Positions 27,624-39,188 of a DNA stretch of 64,000 nt are shown here, one piece after another. Under the pieces are notes generated by a model. The model had not been told where the DNA came from, did not search any database, and saw only the letters and a list, made by a program, of their open reading frames with translations. The first letter of the stretch is position 1. Each line of letters opens with the position of its first letter. This DNA is from Pleomorphomonas diazotrophica (GTDB taxonomy: Bacteria; Pseudomonadota; Alphaproteobacteria; Rhizobiales; Pleomorphomonadaceae): NCBI RefSeq assembly GCF_002844595.1, contig NZ_PJNW01000001.1, positions 157,073 to 221,072 on the forward strand, in the 5' to 3' direction. The position numbers and the translations under genes were made by a program.

Positions 27624-28655
27624 ATGCGTTCCAACACACTCAAGACTTTGCTGCTCGGTGCCGCTTTCGTGGGAGCCGGCGCTGTCGCCGCTTCGGCCGG
27701 TACCCTTGACGAGGTCAAGGCCAAGGGCTTCGTGCAGTGCGGCGTCAACGGCGCCGGTCTTGCCGGCTTTGGCGCGCCGGACGATGCCGGCAACTGGACG
27801 GGCCTCGATGTCGATGCCTGCCGCGCCGTCGCCGCTGCCGTCTTCGGCGATCCGTCCAAGGTGAAGTTCACCGGCCTCTCCGCCAAGGAGCGCTTCACGG
27901 CCCTGCAGTCGAAGGAAATCGACATGCTGGCCCGCAACTCGACCAACACGATGAGCCGCGACACGCAGCTCGGCATTACCTTCACCGGCACCAATTACTA
28001 CGACGGTCAGGGCTTCATGGTGAAGAAGGCGCTGGGCGTTTCCTCGGCCAAGGATCTCAATGGCGCTTCGGTTTGCGTGCAGTCCGGCACCACCACCGAG
28101 CTGAACCTTGCCGACTACTTCAAGTCCAATGGCATGACCTTCAATGCCGTGGTCTTCGAGAAGCAGGAAGAGGCTGATGCCGCCTATGACGCCGGCCGCT
28201 GCGACGCCTACACCACCGACGCTTCGGGCCTCTATTCGATCCGCCTGAAGATGACCAATCCGGATGACAGCATCGTGCTGCCGGAGATCATCTCCAAGGA
28301 GCCGCTCGGGCCGGCCGTCCGCCAGGGCGACGACCAGTGGGAGTCGATCGTCCGCTGGACCCACTATGCCATGCTGATCGCCGAGGAGTTTGGGGTGACG
28401 CAGGCCAACGTCGATGAGATGAAGAAGTCCGAGAATCCGGAAGTGCAGCGCCTGCTCGGCGTTGGCGAGGGCGTCGACTTCGGTACGCCGATCGGTCTCA
28501 ACAAGGACTGGGCCTACAACGTCATCAAGGGCGTCGGCAACTACGGCGAATCCTTCGAGCGTAACGTCGGCGAGGGCTCGCCGCTCAAGATCGCTCGCGG
28601 TCTCAATGCGCTGTGGTCGAAGGGCGGTCTGCAATACGCCCCGCCGATCCGCTGA
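27624..28655 (+). CDS. aapJ: General L-amino-acid ABC transporter, binding protein
   Basis: Periplasmic receptor of the broad-range amino-acid transporter AapJQMP. With the start at 27624 it has 343 residues and a clear signal peptide (TLLLGAAFVGAGAVAASA, cleavage after residue 25 or so). The mature part begins with GTLDEVKAKGFVQCGVNG and belongs to the family 3 solute-binding proteins. The frame runs upstream to 27438, but GGGGAG before the ATG at 27624 and the signal peptide fix the start. Operon with aapQ, aapM and aapP. In rhizobia this system is usually nitrogen-regulated; no Ntr site was identified here. Confidence 0.94.
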   Translation: MRSNTLKTLLLGAAFVGAGAVAASAGTLDEVKAKGFVQCGVNGAGLAGFGAPDDAGNWTGLDVDACRAVAAAVFGDPSKVKFTGLSAKERFTALQSKEIDMLARNSTNTMSRDTQLGITFTGTNYYDGQGFMVKKALGVSSAKDLNGASVCVQSGTTTELNLADYFKSNGMTFNAVVFEKQEEADAAYDAGRCDAYTTDASGLYSIRLKMTNPDDSIVLPEIISKEPLGPAVRQGDDQWESIVRWTHYAMLIAEEFGVTQANVDEMKKSENPEVQRLLGVGEGVDFGTPIGLNKDWAYNVIKGVGNYGESFERNVGEGSPLKIARGLNALWSKGGLQYAPPIR

Positions 28656-28881
28656 TCGAACAGGCGAGGGAGGCGCTCTGAGCGGGCGCTTCCTGTCTTT
28701 CGGACCTGATGGGATGCGTCGGCTCCAGTCGCATCCGGCCTGGGCGAGCGTCCGGCCGGCCATGGTGACATGCCCGAACGGTCCGGTACCCGGCAAGTGC
28801 GGCGCGCCGCGCCGGCGGCGCTCCCTTCTTGTGACAGAACGTGCTTTCGGCGCCCCTTGGCGCCCTCTCTCGAGGCCTGAC

Positions 28882-30081
28882 ATGACGCTCCGAGACAAGA
28901 CGGCTGACGAGACGCCTCGATCCTGGCTTCGCGCTGTCCTCTATGACGCCACCATCCGCGGCTGGGTATTCCAAGGCCTGGTTCTGCTCTTCATTATCCT
29001 GTTCGCCCTCTGGGTCATCCACAACACCGCCGCCAATCTGCGCGCTGCCAACATCCCGTTCGGATTCGACTTCCTCAACATGCGGGCCGGCTTCGACATC
29101 TCGCAGAAGCCGATCGACTACACGCTGGATTCCTCGCACGCCCAGGCCTTCAAGGTCGGTCTTCTCAACACGATCATCGTGTCGGTGCTCGGCATCATCC
29201 TGGCGACGATCATCGGTTTCATCGTCGGCATATCCAGGCTGTCCAGCAACTGGCTGCTGGCGAGAGCTGCCACGGTCTATGTCGAAACGCTGCGCAACAT
29301 CCCGCTGCTGCTGCAACTCCTGTTCTGGTACAAGGCGGTGCTGTCGGTGCTTCCCGGCCCGCGCCAGGGCCTGATGCTGCCTTTCTCGATCAATCTCTCC
29401 AATCGCGGCCTGACCATGCCGCGGCCGATCGTCGGCGAAGGCTTCGGCCTGGTCATGTGGGCTTTGCTGGTCGCGGTGGTGGCCGCATGGGCTCTGGCCC
29501 GCTGGGCAAGACGCCGGCAGGCCGCCACCGGCCAGTCGTTCCCCGTCATCCGCGCCTCGCTCGGCATCGTCATCGGCCTGCCGCTGGTGGTTTTTCTCAT
29601 CCTTGGCGCGCCGCTCACCTTTGAGCTGCCGGAACTCAAGGGCTTCAATTTCGTCGGCGGCATGGTCGTCCACCCCGAACTGACCGCCATGCTGCTCGGT
29701 ATCTCGCTCTACACGGCGACATTCATTGCCGAAACGGTGCGAGCCGGCATCCTCGCGGTTTCCTCTGGGCAGAGCGAGGCCGCCTTCTCGCTCGGTCTGC
29801 GGCCGAGCCAGACCATGCGCCTCATCGTCGTGCCGCAGGCGATGCGGGTCATCATTCCGCCGCTCACCAGCCAGTATCTCAACCTCACCAAGAACTCGTC
29901 GCTGGCGCTGGCCATCGGCTATCCGGATCTGGTGGCGGTGTTTGCCGGCTCCACGCTCAACATCACCGGCCACGCCATCGAGGTCATCGCCATCACCATG
30001 GCGGTCTATCTCGCCCTGAGCCTCATCACCGCTGCGCTGATGAACTGGTTCAACGCCCGCGTGGCGCTGGTCGAACGCTGA
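28882..30081 (+). CDS. aapQ: General L-amino-acid ABC transporter, permease AapQ
   Basis: One of two inner-membrane permeases of the Aap system, 399 residues with about eight hydrophobic segments. The EAA loop that contacts the ATPase reads EAAFSLGLRPSQTMRLIVVP near residues 300-319. The extended N-terminal region before the permease domain (WVIHNTAANLRAANIPFGFD) is typical of AapQ. The frame opens far upstream inside aapJ, but the ATG at 28882 with GAGG before it gives the proper N-terminus. The 226-bp gap after aapJ shows no obvious terminator. Confidence 0.93.
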   Translation: MTLRDKTADETPRSWLRAVLYDATIRGWVFQGLVLLFIILFALWVIHNTAANLRAANIPFGFDFLNMRAGFDISQKPIDYTLDSSHAQAFKVGLLNTIIVSVLGIILATIIGFIVGISRLSSNWLLARAATVYVETLRNIPLLLQLLFWYKAVLSVLPGPRQGLMLPFSINLSNRGLTMPRPIVGEGFGLVMWALLVAVVAAWALARWARRRQAATGQSFPVIRASLGIVIGLPLVVFLILGAPLTFELPELKGFNFVGGMVVHPELTAMLLGISLYTATFIAETVRAGILAVSSGQSEAAFSLGLRPSQTMRLIVVPQAMRVIIPPLTSQYLNLTKNSSLALAIGYPDLVAVFAGSTLNITGHAIEVIAITMAVYLALSLITAALMNWFNARVALVER

Positions 30082-30090
30082 GGATCGGTT

Positions 30091-31233
30091 ATGAGCCGCA
30101 TCGAAACCGATACCGTCTTTGTCCGCCGTGACTTCCTGGAGCCCGAGGCGCCGCCGCCCTCGCTGGGCGGCATTCCGGGCTGGGTCCGAAAGAACCTGTT
30201 CTCCTCACCCTTCAACATCGCCATCAGCCTGTCGATGCTGCTGCTGCTGGCCTGGGCGCTGCCGCCACTCATCCGCTGGCTGTTCATCGACGCGGTATGG
30301 ACCGGCACCAACCGTGAGGCCTGTCTGCCCAAGAACGGCGAAACGGTGGGGGCCTGCTGGGCCTTCGTCAACGCCAAGCTGGCGCAGTTTACCTTCGGCT
30401 CCTATCCGGCCGATCAGCGCTGGCGGCCGTCGCTGGTGATGATCGTCTTCTTCGTGGGCCTCGCCTGGGTGGCTATCCCCAGGATGCCTTGGCGGCGGCA
30501 GGCCGTCTGGCTGATGCTGACCGCCTTCCCGGTGGCCACCTTCTGGCTGCTCTACGGCGGTCTCGGACTGCCGATCGTCGAGACGTCCAACTGGGGCGGT
30601 CTGCTGGTGACGCTGGTCGTGGCGATCACCGGCATCGTCGCGTCCTTGCCGCTCGGCATTCTCCTGGCGCTCGGCCGGCGCTCGAAGCTGCCTTTCATCA
30701 AGATCGTTTCGGTGGTGTTCATCGAGGTGTGGCGCGGCGTTCCGCTCATCACCGTGCTGTTCATGGCCTCGGTGATGCTGCCGCTGTTCCTGCCGACCGG
30801 CGTCAACTTCGACAAGCTCTTGCGCGCGCTGATCGGCGTCGCCCTGTTCACCGGCGCCTACATGGCCGAAACCATCCGCGGCGGCCTGCAGGCCATTCCG
30901 AAGGGGCAGTTTGAAGGGGCCGCCTCGCTCGGCCTCGGCTACTGGCAGTCGATGCGGCTGATCATCCTGCCGCAGGCCCTGAAGATCGTCATCCCCGGCA
31001 TCGTCAACAGCTTCATCTCGCTGTTCAAGGATACGTCGCTGGTGATGATCATCGGCCTCTACGACCTCCTCGGATCCATCCAGCGCAACTTCTCCGACGC
31101 CAACTGGTCGACGCCGTCCATCGCCCCGACGGGCCTGATCTTCGCCGCCGCCGTTTTCTGGGTTTTCTGTTTCTCGATGTCACGCTATTCCATGTACATG
31201 GAGAGAAAGCTCAACACCGGACGCAAGCGATAA
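30091..31233 (+). CDS. aapM: General L-amino-acid ABC transporter, permease AapM
   Basis: Second permease of the Aap system, 380 residues, pairing with AapQ in the membrane. About eight hydrophobic segments are present; the EAA loop reads [20 protein letters not shown]. The region between the first helix and the permease core ([21 protein letters not shown]) contains two Cys and is typical of AapM. It begins 9 bp after aapQ and is followed by the ATPase gene. Confidence 0.94.
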   Translation: MSRIETDTVFVRRDFLEPEAPPPSLGGIPGWVRKNLFSSPFNIAISLSMLLLLAWALPPLIRWLFIDAVWTGTNREACLPKNGETVGACWAFVNAKLAQFTFGSYPADQRWRPSLVMIVFFVGLAWVAIPRMPWRRQAVWLMLTAFPVATFWLLYGGLGLPIVETSNWGGLLVTLVVAITGIVASLPLGILLALGRRSKLPFIKIVSVVFIEVWRGVPLITVLFMASVMLPLFLPTGVNFDKLLRALIGVALFTGAYMAETIRGGLQAIPKGQFEGAASLGLGYWQSMRLIILPQALKIVIPGIVNSFISLFKDTSLVMIIGLYDLLGSIQRNFSDANWSTPSIAPTGLIFAAAVFWVFCFSMSRYSMYMERKLNTGRKR

Positions 31234-31279
31234 CCGGCCGTCCACCGCCGCCCCGCCTGCCGCCAAAGGGACCCAATTC

Positions 31280-32047
31280 ATGGCCGATACTGCCCTAGCC
31301 ACCGCGCCCGAAACCGAAACCGCCGTTGAAATGATCGGCGTCAACAAGTGGTTCGGCGAGTTCCACGTGCTGCGCGACGTCAATCTCTCCGTCAAGCGCG
31401 GCGAGCGCATCGTCATCTGCGGCCCCTCCGGTTCGGGCAAGTCGACGACCATCCGCTGCATCAATCGCCTGGAAGAGCACCAGAAGGGCAAGATCATCGT
31501 CGACGGCATCGAGCTCACCAACGATCTCAAGCGCATCGACGAGGTGCGGCGCGAGGTGGGCATGGTGTTCCAGCACTTCAACCTGTTCCCGCATCTGACC
31601 ATCCTGGAGAACTGCACGCTGGCGCCCATCTGGGTGCGCAAGATGCCGAAGAAGGAAGCCGAGGAGGTGGCGATGCACTTCCTCACCCGCGTCAAGATCC
31701 CCGAGCAGGCGCACAAGTATCCAGGCCAGCTCTCCGGCGGCCAGCAGCAGCGCGTCGCCATCGCCCGCTCGCTGTGCATGCGGCCGAAGATCATGCTGTT
31801 CGACGAGCCGACCTCGGCTCTCGATCCGGAGATGGTCAAGGAGGTGCTCGACACCATGGTCGGCCTCGCCGAGGAAGGCATGACCATGATCTGCGTGACG
31901 CACGAAATGGGCTTCGCCCGTCAGGTGGCCAATCGCGTCATCTTCATGGACCAGGGCCAGATCGTCGAACAGAACGAGCCGGTGGAGTTCTTCTCCAATC
32001 CGAAGCACGAGCGCACCAAGCTGTTCCTCGGCCAGATTCTGCACTGA
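31280..32047 (+). CDS. aapP: General L-amino-acid ABC transporter, ATPase
   Basis: Energises AapJQM uptake, 255 residues. Walker A is [18 protein letters not shown], signature [15 protein letters not shown], Walker [16 protein letters not shown], and the H-loop lies in [16 protein letters not shown]. This form is very close to the glutamine/polar amino-acid ATPases. It is the last gene of the operon and is followed by a hairpin terminator. Confidence 0.96.
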   Translation: MADTALATAPETETAVEMIGVNKWFGEFHVLRDVNLSVKRGERIVICGPSGSGKSTTIRCINRLEEHQKGKIIVDGIELTNDLKRIDEVRREVGMVFQHFNLFPHLTILENCTLAPIWVRKMPKKEAEEVAMHFLTRVKIPEQAHKYPGQLSGGQQQRVAIARSLCMRPKIMLFDEPTSALDPEMVKEVLDTMVGLAEEGMTMICVTHEMGFARQVANRVIFMDQGQIVEQNEPVEFFSNPKHERTKLFLGQILH

Positions 32048-32055
32048 TTTTCTCG

Positions 32056-32092
32056 ACGGGCGCCGGCAGCTATTTGGCTTCGGCGCCCGTTT
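32056..32092 (+). terminator. Terminator of the aap operon
   Basis: A perfect 10-bp stem (ACGGGCGCCG at 32056-32065 and CGGCGCCCGT at 32081-32090) followed by TT, beginning 8 bp after the aapP stop. The rest of the gap up to 32306 shows no gene. Confidence 0.7.
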
Positions 32093-32306
32093 CATATCTT
32101 GATCTCTTACTTTCAAAAGCCGCACGATCGGTTTGGCTTTCCATACTATTTCTCTGCCGACCCGAACGCGAGTTACGGCGGGAAAAGCGATGGTCGCCCG
32201 GCCCGTTTCCGGAAATGGGCCTTCCTAAAGGCGGCAAGTCGTGCCAGACAAAACGTCTGCGACAGAAGCCGGCTTTCTGCCGGCGCCAACAGGGAAGGGC
32301 TGAGCG

Positions 32307-32669
32307 TTGGCTGAGGGGCGTTTGACGACCCATGTTCTCGACACGGCGGCGGGCCGCCCGGCTGCTGGCCTGAGGATAGAGCTCTGGGCGATTCGTCTGG
32401 ATGGCGCGCGCGACCTTCTCTGCGAGGCAACAACCAACGACGATGGTCGCATCGACGGCGCGCTTCTCTCCGGCGCGGCATTTTCCATCGGTACCTACGA
32501 GCTGGTGTTCCATGCCGGCGACTATCTGCGCGCGGCCGGCCACGCCCTTGCCGATCCCGCCTTTCTCGACATCGTTCCCATCCGTTTCGGTATCGCCGAC
32601 GCCTCGGCCCACTACCATGTGCCGCTGCTGATCTCGCCTTACGGATACTCAACCTATCGCGGGAGCTGA
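32307..32669 (+). CDS. uraH: 5-hydroxyisourate hydrolase (transthyretin-like)
   Basis: Hydrolyses 5-hydroxyisourate to OHCU after urate oxidation. At 120 residues it is the usual cytosolic form. The family hallmarks are [14 protein letters not shown] at the N-terminus (with the catalytic His) and the C-terminal tetrapeptide YRGS. The start is TTG at 32307, supported by GGGAAGGG about 7 nt upstream; a second TTG follows at 32322. It is the first gene of the purine island, 4 bp before xdhA. Confidence 0.95.
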   Translation: MAEGRLTTHVLDTAAGRPAAGLRIELWAIRLDGARDLLCEATTNDDGRIDGALLSGAAFSIGTYELVFHAGDYLRAAGHALADPAFLDIVPIRFGIADASAHYHVPLLISPYGYSTYRGS

Positions 32670-32673
32670 GCCC

Positions 32674-34164
32674 ATGCGTGACTCCATCCGCATCGTCCGC
32701 CGTGGGCGGATCGTCGAAATCGACGACATCAAGCCGACCGAGACGCTGCTCGACTATCTGCGCCTTCGCGAGCGCGCCACCGGCACCAAGGAGGGCTGCA
32801 ACGAGGGCGACTGCGGCGCCTGCACCGTGGTGATCGGTGAGTGGCAGGACGGTCGGGTCGCCTATCGCCCGGTCAACTCCTGCATCCAGTTCCTCGGCGC
32901 CATGGATGGCAAGGAAATCGTCACCGTCGAGGATATTGCCTGGCCGGATGGCCGGCTGCATCCGGTGCAGCAGGCGATCGTCGATGCCCACGGGGCGCAA
33001 TGCGGCTTCTGCACTCCGGGCATCGTCATGAGCCTCTTCGCCCTCTATCATCAGGAGGGCCGCGAAGGCCCGCCGCCGCGCGACGAGATCGTCACGGCGC
33101 TGGCCGGCAACCTCTGCCGCTGCACCGGATACCGGCCGATCGTCGACGCCGCGCTCGCCGCCATGGCGGAGCCGCCGGCCGATCGCTTCGTCGAGGCCAT
33201 GCCTCAGACGGCCGGCTTGCTGCAGTTCCTGGCCGACGGCCAGGATGTGTTCATCGGCTCCAACAGCGCCTTCTTCGCCGCGCCGGCCAGCCTGTCGGCG
33301 CTGGCGCAACTGGTCATGAAATACCCCGAGGCGACGCTGCTCGCCGGCGGCACCGACGTGGGTCTCAGGGTGACCAAAGGCCTGCGGCCGATCTCGCAGG
33401 TGATCCACGTCGGCCGCGTGGCGGCGTTGCGGCAGATCGAGGATGTCGGCGACGCTTTGATCCTCGGCGCCGGCGTCACCTATGAGGATGCCGCTTCTGC
33501 CTTTGCCGATCTCGATCCCGACCTCGGCGAACTCATTCGCCGCCTCGGCTCGCGGCAGGTGCGTGCCGTCGGTACCATCGGCGGCAACATCGCCAACGGC
33601 TCGCCGATCGGTGACATGCCACCGGCGCTGATCGCACTTGGCGCCACGCTGGAGCTTGCTCACGGCGAGGACGGACGGGCGCTGCCGCTTGAAGACTATT
33701 TCATTGCCTACGGCAAGCAGGACCGGCAGCCGGGTGAGTTCGTCGCGGGCCTCCTGGTGCCCAAGCTCATGTCGAACCAGGTGTTCCGCGCCTACAAGAT
33801 CACCAAGCGGTTCGACGAGGATATTTCGGCGGTGATGGGGGCGTTCCGCTTCACCATCGACGACGGCGTCATCACCGAGGCGCGCATCGCCTTCGGCGGC
33901 ATGGCGGCGACGCCCAAGCGGGCGCTCAGCGCCGAGGCGCGCCTTGTCGGCGCCCAGCCCGGGCGGGCGGCGAGCTGGGGCGCGGCAATCGAGGCGCTTG
34001 GCGAGGATTACGCGCCGATCTCCGACATGCGCGCTTCGGCGGCATACCGGATGGAGACGGCCAAGGCGCTGCTCGCCAAAGCCCTGGTGGAATGCGCGGG
34101 TGCGCCGACGAGCCGCACCCGCGTCATTGGCCGTCGCGAGGCGCCGGAAGCGGAGGTGGCCTGA
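32674..34164 (+). CDS. xdhA: Xanthine dehydrogenase small subunit (2Fe-2S and FAD)
   Basis: Electron-transfer subunit of xanthine dehydrogenase, 496 residues. The N-terminal ferredoxin domain has CNEGDCGACTVV; the second 2Fe-2S domain has CGFCTPGIVMSLFAL and CRCTGYRPI. The FAD domain follows with LLAGGTDVGLRVTK and the TIGGNIANGSPIGD loop, then the CO-dehydrogenase-type C-terminal domain. The stop overlaps the start of xdhB, so the subunits are coupled. Confidence 0.97.
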   Translation: MRDSIRIVRRGRIVEIDDIKPTETLLDYLRLRERATGTKEGCNEGDCGACTVVIGEWQDGRVAYRPVNSCIQFLGAMDGKEIVTVEDIAWPDGRLHPVQQAIVDAHGAQCGFCTPGIVMSLFALYHQEGREGPPPRDEIVTALAGNLCRCTGYRPIVDAALAAMAEPPADRFVEAMPQTAGLLQFLADGQDVFIGSNSAFFAAPASLSALAQLVMKYPEATLLAGGTDVGLRVTKGLRPISQVIHVGRVAALRQIEDVGDALILGAGVTYEDAASAFADLDPDLGELIRRLGSRQVRAVGTIGGNIANGSPIGDMPPALIALGATLELAHGEDGRALPLEDYFIAYGKQDRQPGEFVAGLLVPKLMSNQVFRAYKITKRFDEDISAVMGAFRFTIDDGVITEARIAFGGMAATPKRALSAEARLVGAQPGRAASWGAAIEALGEDYAPISDMRASAAYRMETAKALLAKALVECAGAPTSRTRVIGRREAPEAEVA

Positions 34165-36491
34165 TGAACGCGCCCGAGTCCGAAACCTCCGAGGCCGCCG
34201 TCGAACGGGCCGTCCATCGCTCCACCCCACACGACAGCGCCGTGCTGCATGTCACCGGCCGCGCCGTCTATATCGACGACATGGTCGAGCCGACCGGCAC
34301 GCTGCATCTTGCGCCGGGCTTCTGCCCCGACATGGCGCGCGGCCGCATCCGCGACATCGACCTATCGCGCGTTCGGCAGGCGCCCGGCGTCGTGGCCGTA
34401 CTGACGGCAGCCGATATTCCAGGTCGCAACGACTGGTCGACCTCCATCGGCGGCGATCCGATCATTGCCGAGAACGAGGTGGAGTTCTGGGGCGAAGTCC
34501 TGTTCTGCGTCGTGGCGGAGACGCGCGACGCCGCGCGCAGGGCGACGCGGCTTGCGCTCTTCGAGGGCGAGGCGGAGCCGCCTGTGCTCACCGCCGAGGA
34601 GGCGAAGGCCAAGGGCTTGCGCGTGCTCGACGACTATGGCTACGGCCGGGGCGACGTCGCCCGCTCCTTTGCCAGTGCCCAGCGCCGGTTCGACGGCGTG
34701 ATCCGCAATGGCGGGCAGGAACACTTCTATCTGGAAGGCCAAGTCGCTCTGGCCATCCCCGGCGAGACGGGCGACATGCACGTCTACTCGTCGACCCAGC
34801 ATCCGTCCGAGGTGCAGCACTGCGTCGCCCATATGCTCGGCGTGCCGAACGCCATGGTGACTGTGGAAGTGCGACGCATGGGCGGTGGCTTCGGCGGCAA
34901 GGAGAGCCAGGCGAGCCAGTGGGCCTGCCTCGCTGCCTTGGGCGCCCGCGTCACCGGCCGGCCCTGCAAGCTCCGACTGGACCGCGACGACGACATGGTG
35001 ATGACCGGCAAACGGCACGACATGACGACGGCCTTTTCCGTCGCCTATGACAGTTCCGGCAAGATTCTCGCTGCCGACATCGACTTCATGGCCCGCTGCG
35101 GCTACTCGGCCGACCTGTCGGGCGGCGTCAACGACCGCACGCTGTTCCATGCCGACAATGCCTATTTCTACCCCAACGTCGCCCTGAAGTCGGAGCGGCT
35201 GAAGACCAATACGGTGACCAACACCGCCTTCCGTGGCTTCGGCGGCCCGCAGGGCATTCTTGCGGCCGAGCGCATCATGGATACGCTGGCCATCGTCACC
35301 GGCATCGACCCGCTGGAGATCAGGAAACGCAACTTCTACGGCCCGGGCCGTGATGTGACGCCCTACGGCCAGAAGGTCGAGGACAACATCCTGCCGGAGC
35401 TGATCGCCGACCTCGAACGCTCCTGCGACTATGCCAAGCGCCGGCAGGAATGCCGCGCCTTCAACTCAAAGAACCGCATTCTCCGCAAGGGCATCGCGCT
35501 GACGCCCATCAAGTTCGGCATCGCCTTCACACTGACCCATCTCAACCAGGCGGGCGCGTTGGTGCACGTCTATGCCGACGGTTCGGTCCACCTGAACCAC
35601 GGTGGCACTGAGATGGGGCAGGGGCTGAACACCAAGGTGGCGCAGGTGGCGGCCGACGCCTTCGGCCTGCCGCTCGAACGGGTACGCATCACCGCGACCA
35701 ACACGTCCAAGGTGCCCAACACCTCGGCGACCGCCGCGTCCTCCGGCTCCGATCTCAATGGCATGGCGGCGCTCGCCGCCTGCAACGAGATCAAGGAGCG
35801 GATGGTGGCCCATCTCGTCTCGACTACCAATGCCGCGCCGGAAAGCGTGGTGTTCGCCGATGGTCGGGTCAGCCACACCGGCGGCTCGCTGTCCTTTGCC
35901 GATCTCGCCAAGTCCTGCTACGAGGGCCGCGTGCAGCTGTCCGCCGCCGGCTTCTATTCGACGCCCAAGATCCACTGGGACCGTCAGAAGGCGGAAGGGC
36001 GGCCCTTCCTCTATTTCGCCTACGGCGCCGCCTGCGCCGAGGTGACCATCGACACCATGACCGGCGAGATGAAGGTCGACCGGGTGGACATCCTCCACGA
36101 CTGTGGCCGCTCGCTCAACCCGGCGATCGACATCGGCCAGATCGAAGGCGCCTTCGTTCAGGGCATGGGCTGGCTGACCACCGAGGAACTGGTTTGGGAC
36201 GACAAGGGGCGTCTCGCCACCCATGCTCCGTCCACCTACAAGATCCCCACGGCCAGCGACGTTCCGGCCATCTTCAACACCCGTCTCTGGGACGGCGACA
36301 ACCGCGAGGAGACCATCCATTCCTCGAAGGCGGTCGGCGAGCCGCCGTTGATGCTGGCTTGCTCCGTGTTCTCGGCGATCTTCGACGCCGTCGCCAGCCT
36401 GAAGCCCGGTGTGGTGCCGCCGCTCGACGCACCGGCAACGCCCGAATCGATCATGCGAGCCGTAGCCTTCATGCGACGGAGTGAGGCATGA
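34164..36491 (+). CDS. xdhB: Xanthine dehydrogenase large subunit (molybdopterin)
   Basis: Catalytic subunit oxidising hypoxanthine to xanthine and xanthine to urate, 775 residues. Cofactor and substrate motifs seen: RRMGGGFGGKE, TAFRGFGGPQG, and near the C-terminus KAVGEPPLML with the catalytic Glu. The ATG at 34164 overlaps the xdhA stop by one base (TGATG); an upstream extension of the frame to 34092 lies inside xdhA and is unlikely to be used. xdhC follows with a 4-bp overlap. Confidence 0.97.
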   Translation: MNAPESETSEAAVERAVHRSTPHDSAVLHVTGRAVYIDDMVEPTGTLHLAPGFCPDMARGRIRDIDLSRVRQAPGVVAVLTAADIPGRNDWSTSIGGDPIIAENEVEFWGEVLFCVVAETRDAARRATRLALFEGEAEPPVLTAEEAKAKGLRVLDDYGYGRGDVARSFASAQRRFDGVIRNGGQEHFYLEGQVALAIPGETGDMHVYSSTQHPSEVQHCVAHMLGVPNAMVTVEVRRMGGGFGGKESQASQWACLAALGARVTGRPCKLRLDRDDDMVMTGKRHDMTTAFSVAYDSSGKILAADIDFMARCGYSADLSGGVNDRTLFHADNAYFYPNVALKSERLKTNTVTNTAFRGFGGPQGILAAERIMDTLAIVTGIDPLEIRKRNFYGPGRDVTPYGQKVEDNILPELIADLERSCDYAKRRQECRAFNSKNRILRKGIALTPIKFGIAFTLTHLNQAGALVHVYADGSVHLNHGGTEMGQGLNTKVAQVAADAFGLPLERVRITATNTSKVPNTSATAASSGSDLNGMAALAACNEIKERMVAHLVSTTNAAPESVVFADGRVSHTGGSLSFADLAKSCYEGRVQLSAAGFYSTPKIHWDRQKAEGRPFLYFAYGAACAEVTIDTMTGEMKVDRVDILHDCGRSLNPAIDIGQIEGAFVQGMGWLTTEELVWDDKGRLATHAPSTYKIPTASDVPAIFNTRLWDGDNREETIHSSKAVGEPPLMLACSVFSAIFDAVASLKPGVVPPLDAPATPESIMRAVAFMRRSEA

Positions 36492-37522
36492 GGGAGGTCT
36501 TCGCCCCGCTTCACCGTTACCTTGCCCGCGATGGCGTCGCGGCACTGGTAACGGTCGTCGGGGCGAAGGGATCGACGCCGCGCGAGGCGGGCGCCCGCAT
36601 GGTGGTGTCAGTGGGCGGCACGATATCCGGCACCATTGGCGGCGGCAGGCTGGAACTCGAGGCCATGGAACGCGCCATCGCTGCCCTGCGGGAGAGGCGA
36701 GACGCCAGCGAGCGTCTCGACCTGGCGCTGGGGCCTTCCATCGGCCAGTGCTGCGGCGGCGCCGTCAGCGTGATGCTGGAAACCTTCACATCAGCCCGAC
36801 TCGACGCCGTGGCGAAGCTTGCCGCGGCGGAGGGGGCGGGGCCGTTTCAGACCGCTGCCGTGTCTATCGACGGCGCCCCCATCGAGCGCCGCATCGTTGG
36901 AGTCGAGCGGTTGGGGCCGGCCGCCGCATTGGACGCCAACGGCCGGCTCGATGAAAGCTTCGGTGAGCCCTTGCGAGACCTGCTGCTGTTCGGGGCAGGA
37001 CATGTCGGCCGCGCTTTGGTGCTGGCTCTCGCGCCGCTGCCCTTCCGCATTCGTTGGATCGACAGTCGACCAAGCGCTTTTCCGGATCTGCCTCTGGCTC
37101 GGTTGGAGCAGGTGGTTGCTGCCGCGCCCCAGTCCGAGCTGAAGACGGCCCCCTCCGACGCCTTCGTGCTGATCATGACCCATGATCACGGCCTCGATCT
37201 CGACATCCTGCACGCTGCCCTGTCGGAGGATCGGTTCCCCTATGTCGGGCTGATCGGCTCGCGCACCAAGCGCGCCCGCTTCGAGCATCGGCTCGCCGAG
37301 CTGGGACATTCAGAAAGCCGCATCAGGGCTTTCACCTGCCCGATCGGTGTACCGGGGATAACCTCGAAGGAACCGGCGCATATTGCCATTTCCGTGGTGG
37401 CGGAACTGTTGATTGTCGACGAGAAAATTCGTAGGACCCCGGTCGGAGAGTTCGCCGCCGGGCAAACGGCCGGCAGCTCAGAAATTGGGCAGACTGCCCA
37501 ATTATTCGGACATTCCGGCTGA
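36488..37522 (+). CDS. xdhC: Xanthine dehydrogenase accessory protein XdhC
   Basis: Binds molybdenum cofactor, protects its sulfurated form and delivers it to XdhB. It has 344 residues: an N-terminal XdhC domain (GSTPREAGARMVV, GTIGGGRLELEAM) and a C-terminal Rossmann domain (LLLFGAGHVGRALVLAL). Start overlaps xdhB by 4 bp. The C-terminal tail (after about residue 310) is poorly conserved and its codons contain a 21-bp palindrome that may serve the next operon. Confidence 0.94.
   Translation: MREVFAPLHRYLARDGVAALVTVVGAKGSTPREAGARMVVSVGGTISGTIGGGRLELEAMERAIAALRERRDASERLDLALGPSIGQCCGGAVSVMLETFTSARLDAVAKLAAAEGAGPFQTAAVSIDGAPIERRIVGVERLGPAAALDANGRLDESFGEPLRDLLLFGAGHVGRALVLALAPLPFRIRWIDSRPSAFPDLPLARLEQVVAAAPQSELKTAPSDAFVLIMTHDHGLDLDILHAALSEDRFPYVGLIGSRTKRARFEHRLAELGHSESRIRAFTCPIGVPGITSKEPAHIAISVVAELLIVDEKIRRTPVGEFAAGQTAGSSEIGQTAQLFGHSG
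37483..37503. promoter_or_regulatory. 21-bp palindrome at the end of xdhC
   Basis: Arms AATTGGGCAG and CTGCCCAATT are perfect, separated by a single A. It lies inside the last codons of xdhC, 107 bp before the start of the ABC transporter operon, a plausible operator position. The cognate regulator is not in the window. Confidence 0.5.
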
Positions 37523-37610
37523 ATCTTTTGGCGCGTCCGGTTGGCGAAATCGTGCTTGTATGCTGCACAGAAAATAGACAAAGCGCGGTAAAACGAGGAC
37601 AACGGCTCTG

Positions 37611-39184
<1,574 letters not shown>

Positions 39185-39188
<4 letters not shown>

